53,551 bases of DNA from Lysobacterales bacterium (GTDB lineage Bacteria; Pseudomonadota; Gammaproteobacteria; Xanthomonadales; SZUA-36). The notes beneath the pieces were generated by a model, which ran no database searches, was not told where the DNA came from, and saw only the letters and a list, made by a program, of their open reading frames with translations. Positions 8,405 through 17,364 of this stretch are shown here, in pieces. The DNA lies in NCBI GenBank assembly GCA_014238945.1, contig JABAAB010000112.1, positions 1-53,551 on the forward strand. Reading direction: 5' to 3'. Position 1 is the first letter of the stretch. Each line of letters opens with the position of its first letter. A program made the translations under genes and the position numbers.

Positions 8405-9534
8405 TGGATTTTGAACTGAGCCAGGAGCAGCAAACAGTCCGCGATACCTTCGCACGTTTCTGTGACGAAAGAATCAATCCACAGGCCGAGGCCATTGATG
8501 AGGCCCATGAATTTCCCTGGGAACTGTTTCGCGAACTGGGTGAGCTGGGTTTTTTTGGCATGCGTTACCCGGAGGACGCCGGTGGCAGCGCCATGGACCT
8601 CAATTCATTCTGCCTGGCCCTGACCGAGATCGCACGTGGTTCCATGTCGCTGGCCGGTGCCGTGGCCATGCAATCACTGATGGGTACCAAGTTCCTGCAC
8701 ATGCTGGGTAATGAAGATATCCGTAATCGTTTGTTCGCACCGGCACTGGCCGGTGAGAAGGTCGGCGCAATTTGCATGACCGAGCCCAATGCCGGTTCCG
8801 ACCTGGCGGGAATTTCAACTTCGGCTACCAAGGTCGAAGGCGGTTACCGGTTGAACGGACAGAAAATGTGGGTGACTTCAGCCCCTGTGGCAGATTTTTT
8901 CACAGTATTTGCAAAAGCCGGTGAAGCCGGTGGACTGACCATCTTCCTGGTGGAGAAGGATTTCGAAGGTCTGGCCGTCGGTCGAGCCATCGAGAAAATG
9001 GGGGTGCGTGCCCTACCGACATCAGAACTGGCAATGAACGACTGTTTTGTGCCCGACAGCCACTGTCTGTGCGCCGAGGGCGAGGGCAGCAGGCACCTGC
9101 GCAAATTGCTCGCCGAGATTCGCATCATCACCGCTGCGATGGCGGTGGGTGGCGGTCGCGGTGCCTTGAACGAGGCAGTGCGTTATGCCGCTGAACGCAA
9201 GCAGTTCGGCAAACCGATCAACCGTTTCCAGGCCATACAGTTAAAACTGGCCGAAATGGCCACCGAACTCGAAGCCGCCGAACAACTGCTGCACTACGCG
9301 GCCTGGTTGAAACAAAATGACCGCCCCTGTCACCAGCAGTCGGCGATGGCCAAACTGTTCGCCTCCGAAGCCGCCGTCAAGGCCTGTGACCAGGCAGCAC
9401 GGGTACTGGCCTCCTATGGTTTTGCCATGGAGTACCCGGTGCAACGTCACCTGCGGGATATCCGTTTCACACTGATCGGTGGCGGCACCAGTGAAATTCT
9501 CAAACTCATTATCGCCAAGGAATTGTCTGCATGA
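8404..9534 (+). CDS. Acyl-CoA dehydrogenase
   Basis: This 376-residue flavoprotein has the ACAD signatures CMTEPNAGSDLAG (about 120) and the C-terminal block VRYAAERKQFGKPI. It should oxidise an acyl-CoA to the 2-enoyl-CoA using FAD and pass electrons to ETF. The usual catalytic base sits in a YEGT motif near the C-terminus; here that block reads GGGTSEI (359-365), so the Glu is Gly. Enzymes for branched substrates such as isovaleryl-CoA dehydrogenase place the base elsewhere (helix G), and a Glu in LAEIRIITAAM may serve, but this is uncertain. The ATG overlaps the HyuB stop by one base. The substrate is probably a branched or substituted acyl-CoA of the operon's pathway. Confidence 0.87.
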   Translation: MDFELSQEQQTVRDTFARFCDERINPQAEAIDEAHEFPWELFRELGELGFFGMRYPEDAGGSAMDLNSFCLALTEIARGSMSLAGAVAMQSLMGTKFLHMLGNEDIRNRLFAPALAGEKVGAICMTEPNAGSDLAGISTSATKVEGGYRLNGQKMWVTSAPVADFFTVFAKAGEAGGLTIFLVEKDFEGLAVGRAIEKMGVRALPTSELAMNDCFVPDSHCLCAEGEGSRHLRKLLAEIRIITAAMAVGGGRGALNEAVRYAAERKQFGKPINRFQAIQLKLAEMATELEAAEQLLHYAAWLKQNDRPCHQQSAMAKLFASEAAVKACDQAARVLASYGFAMEYPVQRHLRDIRFTLIGGGTSEILKLIIAKELSA

Positions 9535-9926
9535 ACCAACGCAGTACCAGGGTGCTTATCGCCAAGCCCGGCCTGGACGGGCATGACCGGGGGGCAAAAA
9601 TTGTCGCCCATGCTTTGATCGATGCCGGTTTTGACGTCATCTACACCGGTCTGCGCCAGGCACCCGAAGCCGTGGTCCAGGCAGCACTGGATGGGCAGGT
9701 CGATGTCATCGGTTTGTCCTCCATGGCCGGTTCACATGTGCCGTATTGCCAGCAGTTGAAACCCCTGCTGGAGGAAAAAGGACTGGGTGACAAGCTGTGG
9801 ATTATCGGTGGCAGCATCCCGGCCGGGGACCAGCAGGCCCTGTTGGATATCGGTCTGGACGGGGTGTTTCCGGCCGGCTCAAAACTCGAATCAATAGTTG
9901 ATTTCATCAATGAGAGATGTCAATGA
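9531..9926 (+). CDS. B12-binding small subunit of an acyl-CoA mutase
   Basis: This 131-residue protein is a free-standing cobalamin-binding domain. It carries the DxHxxG motif as DGHDRG (Asp16, His18, Gly21), whose histidine ligates cobalt in the base-off/His-on mode. It also has the later SSMAGSH and IGGSIPAGD loops that hold the nucleotide tail. Separate small subunits of this size occur in 2-hydroxyisobutyryl-CoA mutase (HcmB), isobutyryl-CoA mutase (IcmB) and archaeal methylmalonyl-CoA mutase. It overlaps the dehydrogenase upstream (ATGA) and the large subunit downstream, so the mutase is made as a coupled pair. Confidence 0.92.
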   Translation: MNQRSTRVLIAKPGLDGHDRGAKIVAHALIDAGFDVIYTGLRQAPEAVVQAALDGQVDVIGLSSMAGSHVPYCQQLKPLLEEKGLGDKLWIIGGSIPAGDQQALLDIGLDGVFPAGSKLESIVDFINERCQ

Positions 9927-11575
9927 CAACACCAGTTAATAAAGCACCTGAAATGGTCACGGGCGCTTCCAGAAAGCGAATGGACACCGCTCAACCGGTG
10001 TTCAATGAATCCGGTATCGAGATCAGGAAAACCTATACGGCCGAAGACCTTGAATCTTCCGGTGGCGTGGACATGGTCGGTCTGCCCGGTGAGTACCCGT
10101 TTACCCGCGGTATCCACCGCGAGATGTACCGCAAGCGGCCCTGGACCATGCGTCAGTACACCGGTTTTGGCAATCCTTCAGAAACCAACAAGCGTTTCAA
10201 GTTCCTGATCGAAAATGGCCAGACCGGTCTGAATGTGGCCTTTGACCTGCCCTCACAGATCGGGATTGATTCGGATGATGACATGGCCACCGGTGAGATC
10301 GGCCGGGTGGGTATGGCGGTGGACTCGTTGCGAGATTTCGAGGTGGCTTTCGATGGCATCGACCTGGACAAAATCACCGTCTCACTGACCGTCAATGGTT
10401 CGGCGGCCATCATGATTGCCATGTATCTGGCCATGGCTGAAAAACGCGGCTATGACATCACCAAACTGCGTGGCACGGCCCAGAACGACATCCTGAAGGA
10501 ATTTATCGGCCGCGGTACCTGGATCTTCCCGGTCGAGCCATCGATCAAACTGGTGGCCGATACCATCGAGTACTGTGCCCACAACGCACCCAAGTACAGT
10601 CCGGTCAGCGTCTGTGGCTACCACATCCGCGAATCGGGTGCCGATCCGGCCCAGGAGATGGCCTATGGTTTCTGTATTGCAAAGGCCTATACCGACCTGG
10701 TGCTGGCACGCGGTCTGGATGTCGATGAATTCGCCTCACGGCTGTCATTCAATTTCAATATTTACGGCAACATCTTCGAACAGGTAGCCAAGTTCCGGGC
10801 CGGTCGCGGTCTGTGGGCAAAGATCATCTCCGAAGGATACGGGGCGACCAACCCACGCTCGATGGTACTGCGCATGATCGCCGGTGGGGGTGGCTCTGGT
10901 CTGACCAAGGAGCAACCCGAGGTCAATATCGTCCGGGGTGCCTACTATGCATTGATCAGCGCCCTGTCCGGTGCCCAGACCATGGCGTTGTGCTGTTTTG
11001 ACGAGGCCTACACGATACCCAGCGTGGACGCACAGCGTCTGTCACTGCGGACCATGCAGGTACTGATCGAGGAAATGGGTCTGTGTGACACGGTCGACCC
11101 GTTGGCCGGTTCCTATTACGTCGAGACCCTGACCAACCAGATGCGTGAGCGCATGGAAGAGGTCATGGCAGAGGTCGAAGAGCAGGGCGGTATCGTGGCG
11201 ATGGTGGCCGATGGATCGATCCAGGCCAAGGTGTCTGAACAGGCTTACCAGATGTTACAGGATATCGAATCCGGTGAATTCCCCAAGGTGGGTATCAACT
11301 GCTACCAGATGGATGAAAAAGAGCCCGAGGTCGAATTACACCCCTATGCTGAAGATGACGCGCGCCGCCAGGTGGAACGCATCGTTCAGTTACGCGAGGA
11401 ACGTGATGGTGCCGCGGTGGAAGCCACGCTGGCGAAGCTGGTGACCGACGCGCAGGCGGGTGTCAATGTAATGCCGGCCATCATGGCCGCGGTCAAGGCC
11501 TATGCCACCGTCGGCGAGATGACCGATGCACTGGTCTCGGTCTATGGCCGTTACCAGGAACCGGTCCGGTTTTGA
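9923..11575 (+). CDS. Acyl-CoA mutase large subunit (methylmalonyl-CoA mutase family) with an atypical pocket
   Basis: This 550-residue TIM-barrel subunit aligns throughout with methylmalonyl-CoA mutase (MCM) and HcmA. Numbering from this start, the MCM substrate residues Tyr89, Arg207 and His244 are matched by Tyr79 (MRQYTGFG), Arg197 (FIGRGTW) and His234 (CGYHIRE). HCM has Ile and Gln, and ICM Phe and Gln, at the first two. Elsewhere the pocket departs from all of them: the MCM loop THSQTSG is MIAGGGGSG (about 318-326) and the HTQSLHTN segment is GAQTMALCC (about 350-358). Tyr/Arg suggests a carboxylated acyl-CoA, but not methylmalonyl-CoA itself. ATG 9923 is chosen over 9917 because GAGAG (9912-9916) lies 6 nt ahead; its ATGA overlap couples it to the small subunit. 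Confidence 0.9.
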   Translation: MTTPVNKAPEMVTGASRKRMDTAQPVFNESGIEIRKTYTAEDLESSGGVDMVGLPGEYPFTRGIHREMYRKRPWTMRQYTGFGNPSETNKRFKFLIENGQTGLNVAFDLPSQIGIDSDDDMATGEIGRVGMAVDSLRDFEVAFDGIDLDKITVSLTVNGSAAIMIAMYLAMAEKRGYDITKLRGTAQNDILKEFIGRGTWIFPVEPSIKLVADTIEYCAHNAPKYSPVSVCGYHIRESGADPAQEMAYGFCIAKAYTDLVLARGLDVDEFASRLSFNFNIYGNIFEQVAKFRAGRGLWAKIISEGYGATNPRSMVLRMIAGGGGSGLTKEQPEVNIVRGAYYALISALSGAQTMALCCFDEAYTIPSVDAQRLSLRTMQVLIEEMGLCDTVDPLAGSYYVETLTNQMRERMEEVMAEVEEQGGIVAMVADGSIQAKVSEQAYQMLQDIESGEFPKVGINCYQMDEKEPEVELHPYAEDDARRQVERIVQLREERDGAAVEATLAKLVTDAQAGVNVMPAIMAAVKAYATVGEMTDALVSVYGRYQEPVRF

Positions 11576-11590
11576 AGGAGTTTGGACAGT

Positions 11591-12454
11591 ATGAATATTG
11601 AGAGCTACAACGCGCCGGATTCGATTGCCGAGGCCGCGCAATTACTCCAGGGTGGCAACGCCACGGTCGTGGCCGGAGGCACCGACCTGACGCCGCAGAC
11701 TGAAAGCGGTGTCCGGCAATTTGCTGCGACACTGGTCAACATCCAGCGTATCGATGAGATGCGTGGTATCGGTGTAATGAATGGGCGTATACGCATTGGT
11801 GGATTGACCACGGTCACGGACATACTGGAAAGCAAATTGCTGGCTGATGAGGCACCCGTACTGGTTGATGCGGCGGACCGTTTCGCCAGTTCTCAAATCC
11901 GCAACGCCTCTTCATTGGCAGGCAACCTGTGCAATGCATCACCCGCCGGGGACATGTGTATCCCGTTATTGGTACTGGATGCAGAGGTGGAACTGGCCTG
12001 TTGGGATGGTGAATCAATTTCCACCCGCAAAGTGTCCCTGGAGCGGTTTTTTACCGGCCCCGGTAAATCGGTCATGGTAGCGGGGGAACTGATGACGGCG
12101 ATTGAATTTCCCCGGTGCGCAAACCGGTTTGTGGCCGCCTTCCTGAAGTCTGGACCCCGCCCGGCCCTGGAAATCTCCACGGTTTCCATGGGGCTGTCGT
12201 GCAGCCTGACTGATGGCGTCATCAGCAATGTCCGTGTGGCCATCGGTGCCGTGGCACCCACTCCATTACGGGCAAAACGGACCGAGGCCGCACTGGAAGG
12301 AAAAGTTTTAAACGAAGCCACCATTCAACTGGCTGTAGAAACAGCTGGGGAAGAGGTGTCACCGATCGATGATGTGCGTGCCTCGGCCTGGTACCGAAAA
12401 CACCTCACCGGGGTATACATCAGGAGGCTTTTGAATCATGTCAATGGAAGTTGA
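11591..12454 (+). CDS. Molybdenum hydroxylase FAD subunit (CoxM/XdhB-like)
   Basis: About 287 residues, matching the FAD-binding subunit of xanthine-dehydrogenase-family enzymes. The flavin motifs are AGGTDLTPQ (near residue 28) and IRNASSLAGNLCNASPAGD (about 100), the equivalent of the IRNxGTxGG block. There is no extra 4Fe-4S loop of the kind found in 4-hydroxybenzoyl-CoA reductase, so it is of the plain CoxM type. It passes electrons from the 2Fe-2S subunit to an acceptor. ATG 11591 is chosen; AAGGAG (11574-11579) precedes it by 11 nt, and a TTG at 11582 is too close to that site. It overlaps the next gene by 17 bp. Confidence 0.9.
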   Translation: MNIESYNAPDSIAEAAQLLQGGNATVVAGGTDLTPQTESGVRQFAATLVNIQRIDEMRGIGVMNGRIRIGGLTTVTDILESKLLADEAPVLVDAADRFASSQIRNASSLAGNLCNASPAGDMCIPLLVLDAEVELACWDGESISTRKVSLERFFTGPGKSVMVAGELMTAIEFPRCANRFVAAFLKSGPRPALEISTVSMGLSCSLTDGVISNVRVAIGAVAPTPLRAKRTEAALEGKVLNEATIQLAVETAGEEVSPIDDVRASAWYRKHLTGVYIRRLLNHVNGS

Positions 12455-12941
12455 AATCAATTTTAGTCTGAACGGTATCGCCACCCAGGCCCATGTACCA
12501 CCGACCATGACCACGCTGGCGATGTTACGGGAAAAATTTGACCTGACCGGTGGCAAGCTGGCCTGTGGCGAGGGCGAATGCGGTGCCTGTACGGTGCTTA
12601 TCGATGATCGCACCATCAATGCATGCCTGATGTTTGCTGTTGATTGTGACGGGCGCGAGATGCAGACCATCGAGGGTCTGGCCAGTGCCAGTGGACTGGC
12701 GGTCATGCAGCAGGCGTTTGTAGACCACGGTGCAATCCAGTGCGGTTACTGTATGCCTGGCATGATCATGCAGGCCAAATACCTGGTCGAGCAGAATTCC
12801 GGACAGCAAGCCCTGACACGTGACGATATCGCCCGTGGACTGGAAGGTAATGTCTGTCGTTGCAGCGGTTATACCAAGGTGGTCGATGCGGTCGCAGCAG
12901 TCGTGCTTGAGGAAAATCAGACCGGGGAGCGTGCATCATGA
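12438..12941 (+). CDS. Molybdenum hydroxylase 2Fe-2S subunit (CoxS/XdhC-like small subunit)
   Basis: This 167-residue protein has the two [2Fe-2S] domains of the family. The plant-type ferredoxin ligands are Cys43, Cys48, Cys51 and Cys63 (CGEGECGAC and a later Cys). The second, helical cluster uses Cys102, Cys105 (QCGYCMPGM) and Cys140, Cys142 (CRCSGY). It relays electrons from the molybdenum centre to the FAD subunit. GGAGG sits 10 nt upstream of the ATG, inside the end of the FAD subunit gene. Its stop overlaps the ATG of the large subunit, so the three subunits are co-translated. Confidence 0.95.
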   Translation: MSMEVEINFSLNGIATQAHVPPTMTTLAMLREKFDLTGGKLACGEGECGACTVLIDDRTINACLMFAVDCDGREMQTIEGLASASGLAVMQQAFVDHGAIQCGYCMPGMIMQAKYLVEQNSGQQALTRDDIARGLEGNVCRCSGYTKVVDAVAAVVLEENQTGERAS

Positions 12942-15241
12942 GTGCTGTTATTGAAAGAAAGACCATTATCGGTAAACGTGTGCCCAAACCTGATGCACCC
13001 GACAAGGCCACCGGTCGTACCCGATACATCAACGACATGGTGCTGCCGCGTATGCTGATCGGCAAAATCCTGCATACCGACCGGGTGCATGCCAGAATTC
13101 TCAGCATCGACACAACTGCTGCAATGGCCCTGCCGGGTGTGCATGCGGTTCTTACCGGTGAGGATTCACCCGATCTTCGTTTTGGACCCACACGTGACAA
13201 CTTTCCGTTAAAGAGCGGAAAAGTCCGTTGCATCCGCGACGAGGTCGCGGCGGTGGCGGCAGAGACCGAAGAAATCGCACAGCAGGCCATTGATTTGATC
13301 AAGGTGGAATACGAGGATCTGCCACCGGTATTTACTCCTACTGAAGCCATGCGCGATGGTGCACCGGTAGTACACGATGACCACCCGGACAATCGCAGCC
13401 TGGGCTACGAATTCTCACATGGGGATATTGCACGGGCCGAGGCCGAATCGGATATCGTCGTTGAGCACCAGTTCGAAGTGCCCTACGTGACCCACTGTTG
13501 TATGGGTCCGAGTTGTGCGATCGCAGATTTTGACACCACCGGCAAGCTGACCATCTGGTCACAGACCCAGTACCCCTATAACTACAAGATGGATTTGGCC
13601 CCGGCCCTGGGGATACATCCGGGTGACATCCGGGTGATCCAGCCACCGGTCGGTGGCGCCTTCGGTTCCAAACTGGATGTCTACCCATTCGAACCCATCT
13701 GCGCATTGCTGGCGAAAGCCACACGCAGGCCGGTCAAACTGACCTTTTCACGTGAGGAGGAATTCATCAACTCACCTACCCGCCAGCCGGTTGAGTTCAG
13801 GATCAAGAGCGGTGTGAACAGGGATGGAACATTGACCTTTCGCAGCGTGGATGCGTTGTTGAACAACGGTGCCTACACCTCGTGGGGACCGACCACACCG
13901 GTGATCCAGATGCGTACCTTTACCGGTCACTACCGGTTGCCGGCGGTTGAATACCGGGCCCAGGCGTATTACACCAACATGGTCTATGCCGGGTCATTCC
14001 GTGGGTATGGCAATGTGCAGGCGACCTTCGTTACCGCTTCGGTAATGGATATGCTGGCCGAAGAGGTTGGCATGGACCCGATTGCCTTTCGTCTGAAAAA
14101 CGCCCAGAACTCCGGTGAAGTGACACCGCAGGGGTCGATACTGGACGATTGCAGACTGGGTGAATGTATCGAACTGGTAGCGGAAAAGACCGATTTTCTG
14201 AACAAGCACAAGGCCTACACCGATCAGCGCAAGCAGACCGCTCGCATCCAGCGTGGCATTGGTATCGCCACCACCATACACAACGCCGGTGGTGCCAAGA
14301 TCCACAAGAGTGACGGTTGTGGCACGATGCTGAAACTTGACGACTACGCCCGCGCCACGCTGATCACCGGAGCATCCGAGATCGGACAGGGTATCGACGC
14401 GGTGCTGTGTCAGATCGTTATGGAGGAACTGGGTATCCCGATCCGCGACATAACCATCGTCAATGACGATACCGCACTGGGTCCATGGGATGTGGGCGTA
14501 CATGCCAGCAGGACCACGTTCATAGCCGGTAATTCGGCACTGCGCGCGGCTCGTGCCGCCCGTAAACAGGTACTCGATGCGGCAGCCAAACAGTCGAATG
14601 TCACTGCAGACCAACTGGATCTCAGGGAAGGGCACGTGGTGCAGGCCGACAACGGTGTGCCGGTGATCCGTCTCGACAAACTGTTGCGTCAGATGCACTT
14701 TGGCGATGAGCCCGAACTGGTGATGGTGACCGATTATTACGAACCGAACAGCGTCCCGGAGGACAAGAATCACTTCGGTAACCTGTCCTCATCCTGGGCC
14801 CACGGAGCCTATGTCGCCGAGGTCGAAGTGGATACTGAGACCGGTGAGGTGCGGGTGCTCAAGATGACCGTCGTTCAGGACGTGGGCCGGGTCATCAACC
14901 GTCTCGGTATTGAAGGTCAGATCGAGGGTGGTATCTCGGTGTCACTGGGTTACGCACTCAGTGAACAATTACAAATAAGTGAAGGCAGGGTAATGAACCC
15001 AAATTTCCGGGACTACAAGGTCATGACCGCTCCGGAAACACCTGAGATTGAGTTGCACTTTATCGAGAGCGACTGCAAGGAAGGCCCGCTGGGCGCCAAG
15101 GGCATCGCCGAGATCCCCGCCATCGTCCCGGCACCCGCCATTGCCAACGCGGTATATAACGCCATTGGAATCCGTTTCCACGCACCGCCACTGACACCTG
15201 AAAAGGTCGCCCGGGCCCTGCACGGTGCACCACAGCAATGA
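12938..15241 (+). CDS. Molybdenum hydroxylase large (molybdopterin) subunit
   Basis: This 767-residue subunit of the xanthine dehydrogenase/aldehyde oxidase family shows the molybdopterin-binding motifs [10 protein letters not shown] (about 235), GSFRGYG (about 350), [10 protein letters not shown] (about 480) and the C-terminal [12 protein letters not shown], whose Glu725 is the catalytic base of the family. It lacks the active-loop cysteine motif VAYRCSFR of CO dehydrogenase, so it is not a CO oxidiser. Known relatives hydroxylate N-heterocycles or aldehydes, or reduce 4-hydroxybenzoyl-CoA. In this operon it may hydroxylate a ring or an activated carbon of the substrate. No dedicated maturation factor (XdhC/CoxI-like) lies nearby. 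Both ends overlap neighbours by 4 bp. Confidence 0.92.
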   Translation: MSAVIERKTIIGKRVPKPDAPDKATGRTRYINDMVLPRMLIGKILHTDRVHARILSIDTTAAMALPGVHAVLTGEDSPDLRFGPTRDNFPLKSGKVRCIRDEVAAVAAETEEIAQQAIDLIKVEYEDLPPVFTPTEAMRDGAPVVHDDHPDNRSLGYEFSHGDIARAEAESDIVVEHQFEVPYVTHCCMGPSCAIADFDTTGKLTIWSQTQYPYNYKMDLAPALGIHPGDIRVIQPPVGGAFGSKLDVYPFEPICALLAKATRRPVKLTFSREEEFINSPTRQPVEFRIKSGVNRDGTLTFRSVDALLNNGAYTSWGPTTPVIQMRTFTGHYRLPAVEYRAQAYYTNMVYAGSFRGYGNVQATFVTASVMDMLAEEVGMDPIAFRLKNAQNSGEVTPQGSILDDCRLGECIELVAEKTDFLNKHKAYTDQRKQTARIQRGIGIATTIHNAGGAKIHKSDGCGTMLKLDDYARATLITGASEIGQGIDAVLCQIVMEELGIPIRDITIVNDDTALGPWDVGVHASRTTFIAGNSALRAARAARKQVLDAAAKQSNVTADQLDLREGHVVQADNGVPVIRLDKLLRQMHFGDEPELVMVTDYYEPNSVPEDKNHFGNLSSSWAHGAYVAEVEVDTETGEVRVLKMTVVQDVGRVINRLGIEGQIEGGISVSLGYALSEQLQISEGRVMNPNFRDYKVMTAPETPEIELHFIESDCKEGPLGAKGIAEIPAIVPAPAIANAVYNAIGIRFHAPPLTPEKVARALHGAPQQ

Positions 15242-16443
15242 AACCACGCACCGTGCTGAGCCTGGAGCAAGCGTTGTCCATGCCCTATGCGACGCTACGC
15301 TTTGCCCAGCTTGGCTGGCGTGTAATCCGGATTGAGGCCACGCCATTTGGTGAGCGTCTGCCGGGTGATCCCAATCGTTATATCGGCACCGAGGTGGTAG
15401 ATGATGATCGCAACAGTTATTTCATCGCACCCAACGTGGGCAAGGAGACTATCGCACTGGATCTGAAGGACCCTCGTGGCCAGGGATTGTTGTTGAAGAT
15501 CATCAGGGAACTCAAGGTTGATATCTTCTGCTGCAATACCCTGCCGGGGCGCTATGAAACCCTCGGCATCGATTACGAAACCCTGCAAACTGCCAATCCG
15601 GGGCTGATCTGGGCGGGTATTTCAGCCATGGGTCCGGAGTATCCCAACTTTCCGGGTTACGACCCAGCATTACAGGCCATGTCCGGATTCATGGAACTGA
15701 CCGGCAGGGAAGACGGCTCACCCACCCTGTCCGGTATCCCGTTGATTGATCTGAAAGCGGGTGATGAAGTCTATGCCGGTGTCTGCCTGGCATTGGCAGA
15801 GCAGGCGGAATCCGGTGAGGGAAGCGCCATTCATGTTTCCATGTTACAGGCCGCGGCTTCGTGGCTGATCACCACGCTGCCACTGGTGGATTTTGGCTGT
15901 GATGACTCGGAGATTACCCGTTGTGGTAACGAACACCGCAAGTTTATCCCGACCAATGCCTATCCCACCACGGACGGCTTTGTCTATGTTGCCATTGGTA
16001 ACGACCTGCAATGGCAACGCTTTACCCAACTGGAGAAATTCAAATCCGTGGCCAACGAGGTCCGTCGGACCAACAAGGGCAGACAGGCTCAGCGGCAAAG
16101 CTGTTACCAGGACATTGCGGCGATCTCGGCCGGATTTACCAAGGCAGAACTGGTGGAAGATTTCCTGGCGGCGACCATTCCACACGCGGTGATCAATGAC
16201 ATACGCCAGGTACGTGAATTGCAAGCCCTGGGTGACAGGCTCACCACCACACGGACACCGGATGGAAAAATGATCCACATGCAACCCATGGCTGTCGACC
16301 GGGAACAGGCACACACGGAATTATCATTTCCGGGAAAGTACGGGCAGCACACGGCCGATATTCTTGCCGAGGCGGGTCTGAATACTGATGAAATTGCTAT
16401 GCTTGCCCAGGCAGGTGTCATTGCAACGATGCTCGAATCATGA
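15238..16443 (+). CDS. CaiB/BaiF class III CoA transferase
   Basis: This 401-residue protein belongs to the CaiB/BaiF family. Asp171 in [14 protein letters not shown] matches the aspartate of formyl-CoA transferase that forms the acyl-anhydride intermediate. N-terminal [15 protein letters not shown] and [16 protein letters not shown] segments are also typical of the family. It moves CoA between carboxylic acids without ATP. In this operon it could recycle CoA from a late intermediate such as succinyl-CoA onto the incoming acid, giving a second activation route beside the ligase at 2992; that is inference. The ATG overlaps the molybdenum subunit stop and its own stop overlaps the next gene. 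Confidence 0.9.
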   Translation: MKPRTVLSLEQALSMPYATLRFAQLGWRVIRIEATPFGERLPGDPNRYIGTEVVDDDRNSYFIAPNVGKETIALDLKDPRGQGLLLKIIRELKVDIFCCNTLPGRYETLGIDYETLQTANPGLIWAGISAMGPEYPNFPGYDPALQAMSGFMELTGREDGSPTLSGIPLIDLKAGDEVYAGVCLALAEQAESGEGSAIHVSMLQAAASWLITTLPLVDFGCDDSEITRCGNEHRKFIPTNAYPTTDGFVYVAIGNDLQWQRFTQLEKFKSVANEVRRTNKGRQAQRQSCYQDIAAISAGFTKAELVEDFLAATIPHAVINDIRQVRELQALGDRLTTTRTPDGKMIHMQPMAVDREQAHTELSFPGKYGQHTADILAEAGLNTDEIAMLAQAGVIATMLES

Positions 16444-16904
16444 ACAGTTCAGTCCTCAACGAAGCATCAATAGCTGTTCAAATCCGCAGGGCGGCACAGT
16501 CCGATCTGGCAGCAATCATGGCCTTTGATGAGCGCAGCAACAAGGACGCAAACCCGGAATACTGGCAAGCGATGTTCAGACGCTACGGTGATGATCAGGG
16601 CAAGCAGTTGTTTCTGGTTTGCGAACATGGTCCGGAGATTGTCGGCTTTATCATAGGTGAAGTGCGTGACTGGGAATTTGGTTCCAGTCCTTGTGGCTGG
16701 GTATTCGCACTGGGTGTACGACCGGACATCAGGCTTGGGGGTGTCGCAACCCGGATGTACCGCGAAATGTGCGACTTTTTCCGGCGCGCGGGTGTCAACA
16801 AGGTGCGCGCGATGGTCGCGCGACAGGACAATGATTTCCATTCATTTTTCCGCAGCCAGGGCATGATGGCGGGCCCATATGTGCAGTTGGAAAAAGACCT
16901 GTGA
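16440..16904 (+). CDS. GNAT family N-acetyltransferase
   Basis: This 154-residue GNAT-fold protein shows the acetyl-CoA binding motif A region as [21 protein letters not shown] (a variant of RxxGxA) followed by a beta strand with [21 protein letters not shown], the end of motif B. The substrate is unknown. Its coupling to the operon by an ATGA overlap, just before the regulator, makes a protein-acetylating control role possible, for example on the acyl-CoA synthetase as in Pat systems, or a metabolic acyltransfer. There is no direct evidence for either. Confidence 0.8.
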   Translation: MNSSVLNEASIAVQIRRAAQSDLAAIMAFDERSNKDANPEYWQAMFRRYGDDQGKQLFLVCEHGPEIVGFIIGEVRDWEFGSSPCGWVFALGVRPDIRLGGVATRMYREMCDFFRRAGVNKVRAMVARQDNDFHSFFRSQGMMAGPYVQLEKDL

Positions 16905-17320
16905 AATTACAGCAATCCACACTGCTGGGTCTGTATGCGACACTGGAACTGGCCAGGGCCGACGGTGGGCAACGCTCGGCGGCGGAAATCGCTGAGAAGT
17001 TCAACGTATCCCTGAACCACCTCGCCAAGGTGTTACGCACATTGGTCAGGGCCGGTTTATTGCAGGCCGTGCGCGGGGTTGGCGGAGGATATCGCTTTCT
17101 GGGCAATGCCAAGCGCACCACCCTGATGGATGTGATCGAGTTGTTTGAGCCGGTGTCGATTGAGGGTTTCGAAAATCATGCCAGAGCACATCCCACCGAT
17201 GTGGAATCCGGTCTTGCAATCGCCCTGGTGGAAATCAGCGAGATGATGCAGGCAACCCTGCGCTCCATTACCATCCGCACCATGCTCAAGATGATGAACC
17301 CCGACAGCACGACGGCATAA
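16901..17320 (+). CDS. Rrf2 family transcriptional regulator without cysteines
   Basis: This 139-residue protein has the Rrf2 winged helix: an N-terminal helix, a recognition region SAAEIAEKFNVSLNHLAKVL, and the wing LLQAVRGVGGGYRF, the equivalent of the RGxxGGxxL block. IscR, NsrR and RirA bind Fe-S clusters through three cysteines after this wing; this protein contains no cysteine at all, so it cannot be a cluster sensor of that kind and resembles CymR-type members, which respond to a protein or metabolite. The GTG start overlaps the previous stop. It is the last gene of the operon and the natural candidate for binding the inverted repeat at 2817-2838. Confidence 0.85.
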   Translation: MKLQQSTLLGLYATLELARADGGQRSAAEIAEKFNVSLNHLAKVLRTLVRAGLLQAVRGVGGGYRFLGNAKRTTLMDVIELFEPVSIEGFENHARAHPTDVESGLAIALVEISEMMQATLRSITIRTMLKMMNPDSTTA

Positions 17321-17364
17321 TACAGTGCCGGCATGTAGACGCAGACGCCAACTGGATACCTGCG

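Noticed and set aside
9531-11575. 2-hydroxyisobutyryl-CoA mutase (HcmA/HcmB)
   Set aside because: The split subunit layout fits, but the diagnostic Ile and Gln are Tyr79 and Arg197 here, so that specificity is not supported.
13994-14773. 259-codon open frame antisense to the molybdenum subunit
   Set aside because: No family features; the plus-strand frame carries all conserved motifs.
12938-15241. Carbon monoxide dehydrogenase large subunit
   Set aside because: The Cys-containing active loop VAYRCSFR of CoxL is missing; the equivalent segment reads GSFRGYG.
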